Source: an uncultured Fretibacterium sp. (GTDB lineage: Bacteria > Synergistota > Synergistia > Synergistales > Aminobacteriaceae). Taken from it: a DNA stretch of 16,517 bases. Each line of letters begins with the position of its first letter. Positions within the stretch are counted from its first letter, which is position 1. A program made the position numbers and the translations under genes. Shown here in pieces: positions 1 to 8,209 of the stretch. The stretch lies in assembly GCA_937899395.1 (NCBI GenBank), contig CALBPU010000145.1, positions 1-16,517 of the forward strand. The letters are read 5' to 3'. The notes beneath the pieces were generated by a model. It searched no databases. It was not told the origin of the DNA and saw nothing but the letters and a program-made list of their open reading frames with translations.

Positions 1-755
1 AGTGCTTTTGCCAGTGCTTCCTCATCAACAAGATTGCCGCGAGCTGTACAGACGATAACGGCGGTTTCTTTCATCATTGCTATACGTTCAGCATTAACGA
101 TGTGATGATTCTCCTTAGTGTAAGGAGCATGTACCGTTATAGCATCGGATTCACGGAAAATTTCATCTAATTCAACCTTTTTGACATTTGAAGCCTCTGC
201 TGCTGTGTCGGGTAAAAATGGATCGTAAACAAGCACCTTGCAATCAAAGCCCGAGAACAGTTTCGCAACTCTGCTACCGATTGCACCAAAGCCAAGTATT
301 CCAAGTGTTTTTCCGAACATCTCCGAACCGATGAGCCTCTCCCATTTGCCGGAATTAACAATTTTTCGGTTATGATTCATGAAACGCTTCGCACCCATAA
401 TCATTGTAAGAGCCATTTCAGCAACCGCTTGAGCATTAGCCGCTGTAGTTCTGGAGATAGCAATGCCTGCGTCTGTAGCGTCCTTCAAATTTACAGCGTC
501 AAAGCCAACACCGTAACGCACAAGTATTTTTACAGTGTCGTTAATCTCTTGAAAAATAGACTTGTCGTAGGGTTCTACGTCGATAATTCCCGCGTCTGCA
601 CCCTTCAGAGCCGCAATAGCCTTCTCTTTTGTAAATGGATTCATAGGCGTCCATATATACTCCAGACCTTTAGTAGCCGCATATTCAGCAGCCTGTTTGT
701 TCTGTTCATTTACGATGTCGGAAGGTAGTCCGTAGAGGTTCACAATTTTTTTCAT
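1..755 (-). CDS. D-2-hydroxyacid dehydrogenase, phosphoglycerate-dehydrogenase-like (C-terminus cut by window edge)
   Basis: An NAD(P)-dependent oxidoreductase of the D-isomer 2-hydroxyacid dehydrogenase family, which interconverts 2-hydroxy acids and 2-keto acids in the cytoplasm. The frame is open from ATG at 755 to the window edge (251 codons; the family is usually about 310-330 aa). A typical N-terminal half (LVRYGVGFDAV) is followed by the Rossmann dinucleotide loop LGILGFGAIGSR near residue 150. Then comes VYDPF, whose Asp usually binds the adenine ribose and so suggests NAD, and the TARGNLVDE segment with the substrate-binding Arg. The catalytic Glu and His lie beyond the edge. AAAGGAG precedes the ATG at good spacing. 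The gene starts 17 nt after the amidohydrolase stop, so it is the last visible gene of the import operon and probably oxidises or reduces a product of that pathway. The exact substrate cannot be told. Confidence 0.9.
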   Translation of the reverse strand, partial: MKKIVNLYGLPSDIVNEQNKQAAEYAATKGLEYIWTPMNPFTKEKAIAALKGADAGIIDVEPYDKSIFQEINDTVKILVRYGVGFDAVNLKDATDAGIAISRTTAANAQAVAEMALTMIMGAKRFMNHNRKIVNSGKWERLIGSEMFGKTLGILGFGAIGSRVAKLFSGFDCKVLVYDPFLPDTAAEASNVKKVELDEIFRESDAITVHAPYTKENHHIVNAERIAMMKETAVIVCTARGNLVDEEALAKA

Positions 756-772
756 GTTTTGCTCCTTTCAGG

Positions 773-1690
773 TCATTCAGGGAAATAAACACCCTTAGCA
801 TTGTTATAGTAAATATTCTCCAGTTCAGCCTGTGTAAATGCCTTCGACTTCAAGAGATAATCCGTCAGATGTTCATAGCTGTCCTGAGTAGCTGCGTACG
901 GTGCATCAGTGCCCCACATTAATTTGTTTACTCCTACAATGCTTGCGGCCTCTGAGAGATATTCAACCGTTTCGGGATAAGGATACTGATCCGGAGCCAT
1001 TATTTTTGGCATTGCTGCAATGTCAAACCATATATTCGCTTGACTTAACATTTTAAGCTCCGCAACCCATTCTTTTTTCTTCGTACGCATTGGAGCAAGT
1101 AAATGACAGATAACCAACTTCAGATTCGGACAACGATCGGCAATTCGCATTAAAGCGGCGGTTTGATGACTCTCCATATTAATGTCTCCAACGTCCAATG
1201 CAACAACGCCTTTGTTCTTCTCAACAAGTTTGTAAATCTCCATCATTCGGTCTCCTGAGAGATCAAAGGGATCATGACAACCCATTAGGCCGCCACCGGA
1301 GCTGACCTCAAATTTTGCCAAATGAAAATGCTTTTCCTCGAAGAAACGTGTTAGTGCCTCGATATGATTAGTCATGAACGGGTCAACTTCACATGACGGA
1401 CAAAAACGATCAGGGTATTTCTCCAAAAGCTCCTCGTGATAAATGTTCTGAAGACCGTACATACTGCCGTTCATCAACACTGCACGCTCAACATCGTTAC
1501 GATCCATAATGGCTAATGCCTGCTCAGCTGTGAAACTCTCTTCTCCATACTCCCCTGTAGTCGGCAATAGCTGAAAAACCTCTCCGTTTCCCCATTGAGC
1601 TTTTCCGCCTCCTACAGCACGAAGTTCTCCGCGTCTACAATATCCAGCAAGCACCTTCGCAAGATGTAAATGTGCGTCAATTTTCTTCAT
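773..1690 (-). CDS. Amidohydrolase-2 family metal-dependent hydrolase or decarboxylase
   Basis: A 305-residue TIM-barrel enzyme of the Amidohydro_2 superfamily, which includes lactonases, 2-pyrone-4,6-dicarboxylate hydrolase and ACMSD-type decarboxylases. The N-terminal metal-binding HxH is in KIDAHLHL (His7, His9). A later His is in LVICHLLAP, and the C-terminal catalytic Asp is in MWGTDAPY. There is no signal peptide, so it is cytoplasmic. The ATG at 1690 is chosen because GGAGAG lies 7-9 nt upstream. A longer in-frame reading from 1705 or 1774 would run into the preceding permease gene, which stops at 1695. The tight spacing to the permease and to the dehydrogenase downstream suggests that it acts on the imported compound, for example opening a lactone or decarboxylating a ring acid before the dehydrogenase step. 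That pathway is inferred from context only. Confidence 0.88.
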   Translation of the reverse strand: MKKIDAHLHLAKVLAGYCRRGELRAVGGGKAQWGNGEVFQLLPTTGEYGEESFTAEQALAIMDRNDVERAVLMNGSMYGLQNIYHEELLEKYPDRFCPSCEVDPFMTNHIEALTRFFEEKHFHLAKFEVSSGGGLMGCHDPFDLSGDRMMEIYKLVEKNKGVVALDVGDINMESHQTAALMRIADRCPNLKLVICHLLAPMRTKKKEWVAELKMLSQANIWFDIAAMPKIMAPDQYPYPETVEYLSEAASIVGVNKLMWGTDAPYAATQDSYEHLTDYLLKSKAFTQAELENIYYNNAKGVYFPE

Positions 1691-1694
1691 TTTT

Positions 1695-2684
1695 TTACTC
1701 TCCATTCTTTGCTGTCTTGACCTTCTTAACTTTCTTCCTCGATTGATCCGCATGCTGCATAGCATCAAAAGCAACAGCTATGATTATGACTAAACCCTTA
1801 ACGAGGCCGGCATGAGTAGACGGTACTGACATAAGGTTAAGACCGTTATTAAGAAGCCCCATTAAAACTGCACCGAATATAGCACCGGGAACAGTTCCTT
1901 CACCGCCAAGCAATGAAACTCCGCCAATAACGCCTGCCGTTATAACATCGTTGGTATAGCCTGCACCAAGAGAAGAAGAAGCCTGCTGCGTCATAGAAGC
2001 CAAAACTATACCGCCTAGCGCAGTAGTAAGACCTGACAGAATGTAACATATTATGGTCATTCTTTTCACGTTAATTCCTGAAATTTCAGATGCTACAGGG
2101 TTGCCTCCTACCGCATATACATAACGGCCGAACACAGTCTTGCGTAACAGGAACCAGCTAATAATTGCTATGATCAGCATGAAGTAAACCGGCATTGGAA
2201 ATCCCAGAATTTTCTTGGCACCAATAGCAGTAAACGCAGGAACGGTGCAACTGATAATCTTGTTGTTCGTTAAAACCATTGCAAGACCGAGAAAAATGCT
2301 TTGAGTTGCAAAGGTTACAAGGAACGCAGGGATATGGAACGTCGTTATGATTAAACCGTGAAGCAGACCTGCAACGATACCTGTACATAGTGCCGCAAGC
2401 ACACCTACAGCTACAGCGTTCGGTGTATCACCCATGCTGTGAGTTACCTCCACCACTACTACGGCCGTTAAAGCACACAGTGTCGCAATGGAAAGGTCGA
2501 TACCGCCCATCAGGAACACGAATATCGTGCCGCTGACCATGATCCCGATGACCGACACGGACCACAACACATTGCTGAAGTTATTTAACGATAGAAACGC
2601 CTTTGGCCTGAGAATCGACAAAATCAGAATAAAGCACACTAAAATAATGGGCTTAGAGTACTTGCTCCAGTTAATTTTATTCAT
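1695..2684 (-). CDS. RbsC-like sugar-type ABC transporter permease (permease B)
   Basis: An inner-membrane subunit of a ribose/AI-2/inositol-type importer (BPD_transp_2 family), about 329 aa with roughly 9-10 hydrophobic segments. Family hallmarks are GGIDLS after the second or third membrane span, the cytoplasmic loop YAVGGNPVASEISGI that contacts the ATPase, and GGVSLLGGEGT near the C-terminus. AGGAGG at 2695-2700 is 10 nt from the ATG at 2684 and only 4 nt from an upstream in-frame TTG at 2690. The ATG is preferred, but the TTG would give an ATGA-like 4-nt overlap with the ATPase stop and cannot be excluded. It lies directly after the ATPase and differs clearly from permease A of the same operon. 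The pair therefore probably forms a heterodimeric channel rather than the RbsC homodimer. Confidence 0.93.
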   Translation of the reverse strand: MNKINWSKYSKPIILVCFILILSILRPKAFLSLNNFSNVLWSVSVIGIMVSGTIFVFLMGGIDLSIATLCALTAVVVVEVTHSMGDTPNAVAVGVLAALCTGIVAGLLHGLIITTFHIPAFLVTFATQSIFLGLAMVLTNNKIISCTVPAFTAIGAKKILGFPMPVYFMLIIAIISWFLLRKTVFGRYVYAVGGNPVASEISGINVKRMTIICYILSGLTTALGGIVLASMTQQASSSLGAGYTNDVITAGVIGGVSLLGGEGTVPGAIFGAVLMGLLNNGLNLMSVPSTHAGLVKGLVIIIAVAFDAMQHADQSRKKVKKVKTAKNGE

Positions 2685-2686
2685 CT

Positions 2687-4201
2687 TCAACTCGCCTCCT
2701 GAACACCCTGACCGGCAGCGAGCACCATGGATTGGGTGACCTCAACATTTTTGAATTCCTTTACAATGTTGCCCTTTCTCATTACCAATATTCTGTGAGA
2801 AACTCGCAACAATTCCTGCAAATCCGACGTTACGACGATTATAGCCACGCCCTCGCTTGCCAACTTCTCTAAAATCGAGTAAATCTCGTCCTTAGCACCA
2901 ACATCTATTCCTGCGGTAGGTTCATCGACAATCAACAGCTTCAAATTCCTCATAAGCCACTTGCCGAGAACAACCTTCTGTTGATTACCACCCGACATTA
3001 CGCCGACCTGTTTATCAGGATTAGACGGGCGAATATCAATGGCTTCAATAGCGCGCTTGCTCATTGCTAATTCATCACTGTCGGAGATAGCAACACCGTT
3101 AATTTTCACGATGTCGTAGTTCGTCAGTGCAACGTTGTAAGTAGTGGATAATAATGGAATAAAGCCCTGATTACGTCTATCCTCAGGAACGAAGCCTATA
3201 CCTTCTTTAATGCTTGATTTCGGTGAAGGATTGAGCTTTTTGCCGCCCAAGTAAACCTCTCCAGAAGCAGCTTTGTCAACACCGTAGATTGCACGAACGA
3301 CTTCGGTACGCCCCGCACCTATTAATCCGCCCAAACCTAATATCTCTCCGCTATGAACTTGGAAACTAATATTGCGGAAACGGTCACTCTTATCAGTGAG
3401 ATTCTTAACATCAAGACGAATCGGTTTGCTGTCGTCCGAGTGTAACATCTTTCTGGAGCCTGCGGATTCATCGACAACTTTACCTATCATAGTTTCAATG
3501 ACTTTTGCCGGTATGATTTCTTCTTTCTCAAGCACAGCAGCATTCTTGCCGTCTCGTAATATAGTAAGTCTGTCGGAAAGCATATAAACTTCTTCCAAGC
3601 GATGTGAGATGTAAATGATTGAAACGCCCTGTTCACGTAATGTTCGGATAATATGGAAGAGCATTTCCGCTTCTTTACCTGATAGTGAGGCCGTTGGTTC
3701 GTCCATAATCAGCAACTTTGAATTTTGAGATAACCCCTTTAATATCTCTATCAGTTGCCTTTGACCTATACCAAGATTGTCTACAATAGTAGTAGGTTTA
3801 AGAGGGAATTGGTATTTGTCGATAAGCTCCTGTGTCATTTGGTTCATCTTGTTGTAGTTAATGAACGGGCCGTTACGAGGTTCACGACCTAAGAAAACGT
3901 TTTGAGCAACCGTAAGAGGAGGTATAACTGACAGCTCCTGATATATACAAGCTACTCCCAATTTCTGACAGTCCTGATAATTATTAATCTCTACGGGCTT
4001 TCCTTCCCAATAAATTTGCCCGTCGTCCTTCGAGTAAACACCTGTTACTATTTTGATAAGAGTGGATTTTCCTGCACCGTTTTCGCCCATTAGAGCATGT
4101 ACTTCACCAGCCTTCACCTCAAAATGAACATCTTGAAGTACAGGAACGCCTGAAAAGCTCTTATAAATATGTGTGGCTTCAAGAATTGTATTTCCAGCCA
4201 T
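2687..4201 (-). CDS. Double-domain sugar-type ABC transporter ATPase (RbsA/MglA-like)
   Basis: A 504-residue ATPase with two nucleotide-binding domains in one chain, the normal size for RbsA/XylG/MglA proteins; it energises the importer from the cytoplasmic face. NBD1 has Walker A GENGAGKS (residues 39-46), signature LGIGQRQ, Walker B LLIMDEPTAS and H-loop ISHRLEE. NBD2 has the family's usual degenerate P-loop GLIGAGRTE, a good signature MSGGNQQKVVLGK, Walker B LLIVDEPTAG, and Ser in place of the H-loop His (VVTSDLQEL). One composite ATP site is therefore expected to be the weaker one, as is common in this group. The start ATG at 4201 overlaps the stop of permease A by one base (TAATG) and has GGAGGG upstream. 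The gene is flanked by the two permeases of the operon. Confidence 0.96.
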   Translation of the reverse strand: MAGNTILEATHIYKSFSGVPVLQDVHFEVKAGEVHALMGENGAGKSTLIKIVTGVYSKDDGQIYWEGKPVEINNYQDCQKLGVACIYQELSVIPPLTVAQNVFLGREPRNGPFINYNKMNQMTQELIDKYQFPLKPTTIVDNLGIGQRQLIEILKGLSQNSKLLIMDEPTASLSGKEAEMLFHIIRTLREQGVSIIYISHRLEEVYMLSDRLTILRDGKNAAVLEKEEIIPAKVIETMIGKVVDESAGSRKMLHSDDSKPIRLDVKNLTDKSDRFRNISFQVHSGEILGLGGLIGAGRTEVVRAIYGVDKAASGEVYLGGKKLNPSPKSSIKEGIGFVPEDRRNQGFIPLLSTTYNVALTNYDIVKINGVAISDSDELAMSKRAIEAIDIRPSNPDKQVGVMSGGNQQKVVLGKWLMRNLKLLIVDEPTAGIDVGAKDEIYSILEKLASEGVAIIVVTSDLQELLRVSHRILVMRKGNIVKEFKNVEVTQSMVLAAGQGVQEAS

Positions 4202-5211
4202 TATTCCAGACCCTCCTTTGCTCCCTGCTCTCTAGCTTTGCGCTCCATACGTGATTTATAAGTAGCGTCAAAGATTACAACGGCAATAATGATAATTCCC
4301 TTGATGATATACTGGAACGAAGTATTCATATCAAGTTTGCGAACTCCGTTTTCCAATGTCGCCATGAACAAAGCTCCTATTAATGTTCCTATTACATCGC
4401 CTGAGCCTCCCGAAAGTGCCACGCCTCCGACAACAGCCGCTGCAATAGGGTTAAATTCAAAGTCAGTGCCTATAGCCGTAGTAGCACTCTGAAGCCTTGC
4501 TGTAGTAAAGACTGCACCAACTGCCACAGCAACACCTGTAATCATATATGCAATCATTCGAGTCTTAGCAACGTTAATACCTGACAGCGTAGCCGCTTTA
4601 CGATTCGCACCAACCGAATATAAATTAGTACCGTAGCGCGTATAACGCAGCACAATCTGACCTATAACCACGAATGCTATCATAGCCATTATGACATAAT
4701 AGAATTTTCCTACACCTGTACCTAACCAAACGTACTGAGAATGATTCATAGCTTGGCTCTTTATAACGCCGTTCTCGTTACGTATAGCGATTATGTAGGT
4801 CATTGCCCTATAAATACTCATGGTCGCAAGAGTACCGATAAATTCAGGTACATTCAATTTTGCTACGATGATTCCGTTGACAAGACCACAAAGCAATCCT
4901 GTAAGCAGACCTAACAGAATCATTACCTTAAAAGGCCATTCCGTATATTCATAGACGTTCGCCATAACCATGCCCACCAAAGCCATCATGCTCCCTGTAG
5001 AAAGGTCAATGCCTGATGTGATGATGATAAACGTTACACCAACGCCGATTATAGCAGGGATTGAAGCGTCGCGAATGATTTCGATAAGATTGGCCGAGCT
5101 AAAAAAATTGCCCTTACCATAGCCGGCTAATATAGTAAAAAGACAGACCAAAAACGCCAACATACCTACAGAGATAAGCCGACGCATAGATGTCTGACTA
5201 AGATTTTTCAA
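4201..5211 (-). CDS. RbsC-like sugar-type ABC transporter permease (permease A)
   Basis: An inner-membrane permease of the BPD_transp_2 family, about 336 aa. The N-terminus is positively charged and followed by repeated hydrophobic spans. Hallmarks are TSGIDLSTGSMMAL, the ATPase-contacting loop YSVGANRKAATLSGINV, and GGVALSGGSGDVIGT near the C-terminus. A TTG start at 5211 is chosen because AGGAGG (5221-5226) sits exactly 9 nt upstream. A longer frame from GTG at 5247 would put that ribosome site inside the coding region and adds a charged tail without family character; ATG at 5187 is a shorter alternative. The gene follows the binding protein after a gap of about 127 nt that holds a hairpin, and it is coupled to the ATPase by a one-base overlap. 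Confidence 0.93.
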   Translation of the reverse strand: MKNLSQTSMRRLISVGMLAFLVCLFTILAGYGKGNFFSSANLIEIIRDASIPAIIGVGVTFIIITSGIDLSTGSMMALVGMVMANVYEYTEWPFKVMILLGLLTGLLCGLVNGIIVAKLNVPEFIGTLATMSIYRAMTYIIAIRNENGVIKSQAMNHSQYVWLGTGVGKFYYVIMAMIAFVVIGQIVLRYTRYGTNLYSVGANRKAATLSGINVAKTRMIAYMITGVAVAVGAVFTTARLQSATTAIGTDFEFNPIAAAVVGGVALSGGSGDVIGTLIGALFMATLENGVRKLDMNTSFQYIIKGIIIIAVVIFDATYKSRMERKAREQGAKEGLE

Positions 5212-5220
5212 TTTAGGTTT

Positions 5221-5226
5221 CCTCCT
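5221..5226 (-). promoter_or_regulatory. Ribosome binding site that sets the TTG start of permease A
   Basis: AGGAGG read on the minus strand, 9 nt before TTG at 5211. It argues against the longer GTG-initiated frame. Confidence 0.65.
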
Positions 5227-5279
5227 CTCTAGCGTATGCACAAGCACACCGCATATCGGATCGTAATAATGAAAAGATT

Positions 5280-5327
5280 AAAAACAGGGCTGCCGTAACA
5301 AGCTCATAAAAACTCACTATGCAACCC
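5280..5327 (-). terminator. Hairpin with T-run between binding-protein and permease genes (likely partial terminator or mRNA-stabilising element)
   Basis: Read on the minus strand, GGGTTGC (5321-5327) pairs with GCAGCCC (5287-5293) with one G-T wobble. Further pairing inside the loop is possible, and a TGTTTTT run follows. It lies just after the binding-protein stop and before permease A. Hairpins in this position commonly let a cell make more binding protein than transporter. Whether it terminates or only protects the upstream message is not decidable from sequence. Confidence 0.5.
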
Positions 5328-5338
5328 TTTACTCTACT

Positions 5339-6379
5339 TTACCAACGGTCTTCAGCAGCTATTGAGCCGACAGTTTCAGTAGTTACGACGATAGGCTCCA
5401 TGATTACTTTAGGAGTAGCCGTTAAAACCGTGTAGCTGTACTCTGAACCGATCATCAAAAGTGCTATCTTTGCAGCAGTGGAACCTTCGTCCCAACTGTT
5501 GGTATAGATTGTTCCGGCCATAGAGCCGTTCTCAATCATTGCCAAAGCATCTTTTTCGCCGTCAGCACCCCAGATACAAATCTGGCCTTTCTTGTTCGCT
5601 GATTCAGCGGCTAATGCAGCTCCTTCAGCCATAGCGTCATTAATTGCAAAAACGCCTTTCAAATCAGGATAGGACTGGAGGAAAGAATTCATAACAGTCA
5701 TAGCGGTGTCTTTCTGGAATGAAGCTGTCTGAGCTGCAACGATCTTGATTTTAGGATATTTAGCGATTGTATCACGGAAGCCTTGTTCAAGATTGTCGGT
5801 ACGAGCTAAACCGGGAACGCCCTGAATAATAGCAATGTCGCCGGTTTCGCCAAGCTGTTCCGCCATTTTATCAGCGGCCATACGTCCTGCGTCGTAATCA
5901 ACAGCCATAACGAGCGCGCTGTGTACGGTGTCGCTGGCACAATCAAGGTTTACGGTGATAACAGGAATGCCGGCCTCTTCAGCTTGTCTTACAGAAGGAG
6001 CAAGAGCTGTTCCGTCAGAGCACTGAAGAATGATTGCGTTATAACCCTGATTGATACAGTCTGTCATAATTTGAACTTGTTTCTCGGCAGATTCTTCCGC
6101 ACCGTATGAATCGACTTTGATGTTTGGCCAAGAAGCACATTCGCGTTCGATTCCCTCTTTCCAACCTTGATTATTAGGAGTGCCAATATCGTGAGCGATA
6201 TAAGCAATTTTAACAGGGGCTCCGCCATAAATATCCACGCGCTTCTTGTTGCTTGTGCCTGCTGCTGCAGCCTTCTGTTTCGCAGGGTCTACTCTTGCAG
6301 CCAATGCTAGCGTTGCAACGCTCAGAACCATAATTGCCGCTACCATAAGGGCAATAACCTTCTTCATTTTGAATTTCAT
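5339..6379 (-). CDS. Periplasmic sugar-type substrate-binding protein (RbsB-like, Peripla_BP_4)
   Basis: A 346-residue secreted binding protein that delivers substrate to the permease pair encoded downstream. A signal peptide (MKFKMKK, then a hydrophobic core of about 20 residues) ends near LALA|AR with no lipobox Cys, implying a soluble periplasmic protein. The mature part follows the type I sugar-binding fold. An N-terminal strand KIAYIAHDIGTPNNQGW is followed by a domain-crossing segment VITVNLDCAS, then the C-terminal domain with GVFAINDAMAEGAALAAE and GADGEKDALAMIENG. The ATG at 6379 has AAGGAGG about 10 nt upstream, and a second ATG four codons later is less well placed. It is the first gene of the operon and has a long 5' leader. 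The ligand cannot be read; the downstream amidohydrolase and dehydrogenase suggest a compound that is hydrolysed and then oxidised. Confidence 0.95.
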   Translation of the reverse strand: MKFKMKKVIALMVAAIMVLSVATLALAARVDPAKQKAAAAGTSNKKRVDIYGGAPVKIAYIAHDIGTPNNQGWKEGIERECASWPNIKVDSYGAEESAEKQVQIMTDCINQGYNAIILQCSDGTALAPSVRQAEEAGIPVITVNLDCASDTVHSALVMAVDYDAGRMAADKMAEQLGETGDIAIIQGVPGLARTDNLEQGFRDTIAKYPKIKIVAAQTASFQKDTAMTVMNSFLQSYPDLKGVFAINDAMAEGAALAAESANKKGQICIWGADGEKDALAMIENGSMAGTIYTNSWDEGSTAAKIALLMIGSEYSYTVLTATPKVIMEPIVVTTETVGSIAAEDRW

Positions 6380-6670
6380 ACTAAAAAAGCCTCCTTAAAA
6401 ATTTATTAAGTTATGCATCTGTCATTTTTGCGGTTAAATGGCATTTGCATCAACATCGTATTTTTTTACACATCTTTCGGAAATTTATCCTAACGTGTCA
6501 TGAGCCAATATATACAATTCGCCTCCTTATGCTCAAAAATTCCGCAATATACACATACTATAAACACAACACACAGTTGCATTTGAATACCCCGAAATAA
6601 TTGTGAAATTTTGTGATTATTTTATAGGAAAAACAGCTTTTCGGCACGTAGAAAATACTTAATGTATATG
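6380..6670 (-). promoter_or_regulatory. Long gene-free leader/promoter region of the RbsB-like operon
   Basis: About 290 nt, very AT-rich, with no convincing gene. The operon promoter should lie here, but no hexamer pair stands out; AT-rich -10-like words such as TATAAA and TATAGT lack good -35 partners at 16-18 nt. Two things are visible. One is an orphan consensus AAGGAGG (6522-6528) followed by TTG and ten codons (6485-6517), about 105 nt before the operon's first gene. The other is the interrupted palindrome AAATGGCATTT near 6436-6446, which could be an operator. Neither is proven. Confidence 0.3.
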
Positions 6671-6710
6671 AAAAAAACAGACTCATTGAAAAATCAGCGA
6701 GCCTGTTTTT
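6671..6710 (-). terminator. Intrinsic terminator of the amino-acid ABC operon
   Basis: On the minus strand CAGGCTC (6699-6705) pairs with GAGTCTG (6678-6684) around an A/T-rich loop, followed by seven T residues (6671-6677). Five A residues before the stem pair with part of the T-run. It starts about 10 nt after the ATPase stop codon. The plus strand also ends in five T residues, so it may work weakly in both directions. Confidence 0.88.
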
Positions 6711-6720
6711 ATGTCATTCA

Positions 6721-7512
6721 TTAATTTGATGACTGAACAAAATATCGGGACAAAAATTGTTTCGTTCGTTCGTGTTTAGGATTTGAAAATAATTCGCGAG
6801 GATCTCCCTGTTCACATACTTCGCCGTTATCCATAAAGATTACTCGGCTTGAAACATCTCTTGCAAATTCCATCTCATGAGTAACTATTATCATTGTCAT
6901 ATTTCGCTCTGACAATTTTTTGATGACCTTTAACACTTCTCCAGTTAATTCAGGATCTAATGCGCTTGTAGGTTCGTCGAAACATAAAATATCAGGCTGC
7001 AAAATTAATGCCCTTGCTATTGCAACTCTCTGCTGCTGTCCTCCTGATAATTGATGAGGATAGTTATTCATGCGATCCGAAAGCCCGATTTGTGAAAAAA
7101 GTTCCTTAGCTCTGTTCTCGATATTAGCTTTTTCAGCTTCGTATGTGTTTTTCTCTTTTGCCGTAAGTTTAGGAGCTAACATCACGTTCTCAAGCGCAGT
7201 ATATTGAGGAAATAAATTAAACGACTGAAACACTAAACCGAAATGCAAACGTTTTTGACGGATTAATTTTTCACGCTGAGATTTTTTGTTCGGAGGCTCT
7301 GAAGCATCAAATAACGTCTCGCCTTTTACGATGATCTGTCCTTCGTCAGGTGTCTCGAGGAAATTTAAGCACCTTAATAACGTCGTTTTTCCGCTTCCTG
7401 ATGAACCTATAATCGAAAGCACGTTGCCCTCTTCAAGCGAAAAATTTATCCCTTTTAAGACTTCTGTATTGCCGAATTTTTTCCGAATGTTTTTTACGTC
7501 AAGAATTGCCAT
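6721..7512 (-). CDS. Polar amino-acid ABC transporter ATPase (GlnQ/HisP-like)
   Basis: A 263-residue cytoplasmic ATPase of the polar amino-acid uptake family. Motifs are complete: Walker A GSSGSGKT (residues 36-43), Q-loop FGLVFQSFNLFP, signature LSGGQQQRVAIARAL, Walker B ILCFDEPTSALDPE, and H-loop VTHEMEFARD. The C-terminal stretch VCEQGDPRELFSNP is typical for GlnQ-like proteins. Length is slightly above the usual 240-250 aa because of a charged insert (KLTAKEKNTYEAEKANIENR) between the Q-loop and the signature. It starts 6 nt after the permease stop, so the two are translationally coupled, and it is the last gene before a strong terminator. A dimer of this subunit would power the importer encoded just upstream. 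Confidence 0.96.
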   Translation of the reverse strand: MAILDVKNIRKKFGNTEVLKGINFSLEEGNVLSIIGSSGSGKTTLLRCLNFLETPDEGQIIVKGETLFDASEPPNKKSQREKLIRQKRLHFGLVFQSFNLFPQYTALENVMLAPKLTAKEKNTYEAEKANIENRAKELFSQIGLSDRMNNYPHQLSGGQQQRVAIARALILQPDILCFDEPTSALDPELTGEVLKVIKKLSERNMTMIIVTHEMEFARDVSSRVIFMDNGEVCEQGDPRELFSNPKHERTKQFLSRYFVQSSN

Positions 7513-7518
7513 GTCTCT

Positions 7519-8205
7519 TTACCTGAAATATTCCAATTTTTTCTCAAATGCTGCTAACATCACCGTTACTATTCCGTTGAAAATCAAATAATAAAACGCT
7601 GTGAAAAATAACGGCCATATTGCTCCCGAAATACCGTAAGAACCCTTCATAAATGCCTGTCCTGCCCATATAATTTCCTGTAACGCTATTATTCTGGCTA
7701 ATGCGGTGTCCTTTACAAGAGTTATTATTTCGTTTGAAATAGGAGGAACAATTCTTTTTATCATTTGAAGGAGTGTTACATGGAAAAATATTTGACGTTT
7801 CGTCATTCCTAAGACTAATCCGGCCTCCTGTTGCCCTACAGGGACACTTTGAATCCCGCCTCTGTAAATTTCAGAGAAATAGCACGAATAATTCACTACG
7901 AATGCTAACGACGCAGCTAAAAATCTTCCTTGTTCTCCTCCGCCCCATATAGGATTTTGAAATACTAATCCGGGAAAATAATAGAAGATTAATAACTGAA
8001 TCATTAACGGGGTTCCGCGTATCACCCATATTAAAAATTTCGTCGTTATACTTATTATTTTGATTTTTGAGATTGAGCCGAACGCTATTAAAAGCCCCAG
8101 AGGAAACGCTCCTAATAATGTTACTGTGAAGAGTTTTAATGTTTGAATGAAGCCGGTATTCAAGGCTCCTATGACTACCGGCAACTGTTGCAAAAATAAT
8201 TCCAT
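7519..8205 (-). CDS. Polar amino-acid ABC transporter permease (HisM/GlnP-like)
   Basis: A 228-residue inner-membrane permease with about five hydrophobic spans. The early span ends in WVIRGTPLMIQLLIFYY, a hallmark of the His/Glu/Gln/Arg permease family. The cytoplasmic EAA-type coupling loop is seen in SVPVGQQEAGLVLGMTKRQ, followed by PPISNEIITLVKDTAL. Only one permease gene is present, so a homodimer is expected. The ATG at 8205 follows the binding-protein stop by 4 nt with only a weak Shine-Dalgarno site, suggesting translation by coupling. The ATPase follows directly. Confidence 0.95.
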   Translation of the reverse strand: MELFLQQLPVVIGALNTGFIQTLKLFTVTLLGAFPLGLLIAFGSISKIKIISITTKFLIWVIRGTPLMIQLLIFYYFPGLVFQNPIWGGGEQGRFLAASLAFVVNYSCYFSEIYRGGIQSVPVGQQEAGLVLGMTKRQIFFHVTLLQMIKRIVPPISNEIITLVKDTALARIIALQEIIWAGQAFMKGSYGISGAIWPLFFTAFYYLIFNGIVTVMLAAFEKKLEYFR

Positions 8206-8209
8206 TTAC

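Noticed and set aside
372..728. Plus-strand 118-codon frame
   Set aside because: It is antisense to the clear dehydrogenase gene and its product has no sensible composition.
773..1774. Longer amidohydrolase start at 1774
   Set aside because: It would overlap the permease gene by 80 bases and add a basic tail encoded out of frame with permease codons; ATG 1690 with GGAGAG is better.
6436..6446. Palindrome AAATGGCATTT as a definite operator
   Set aside because: Short, AT-rich and unmatched by a second copy or a regulator gene nearby; kept only as a remark.
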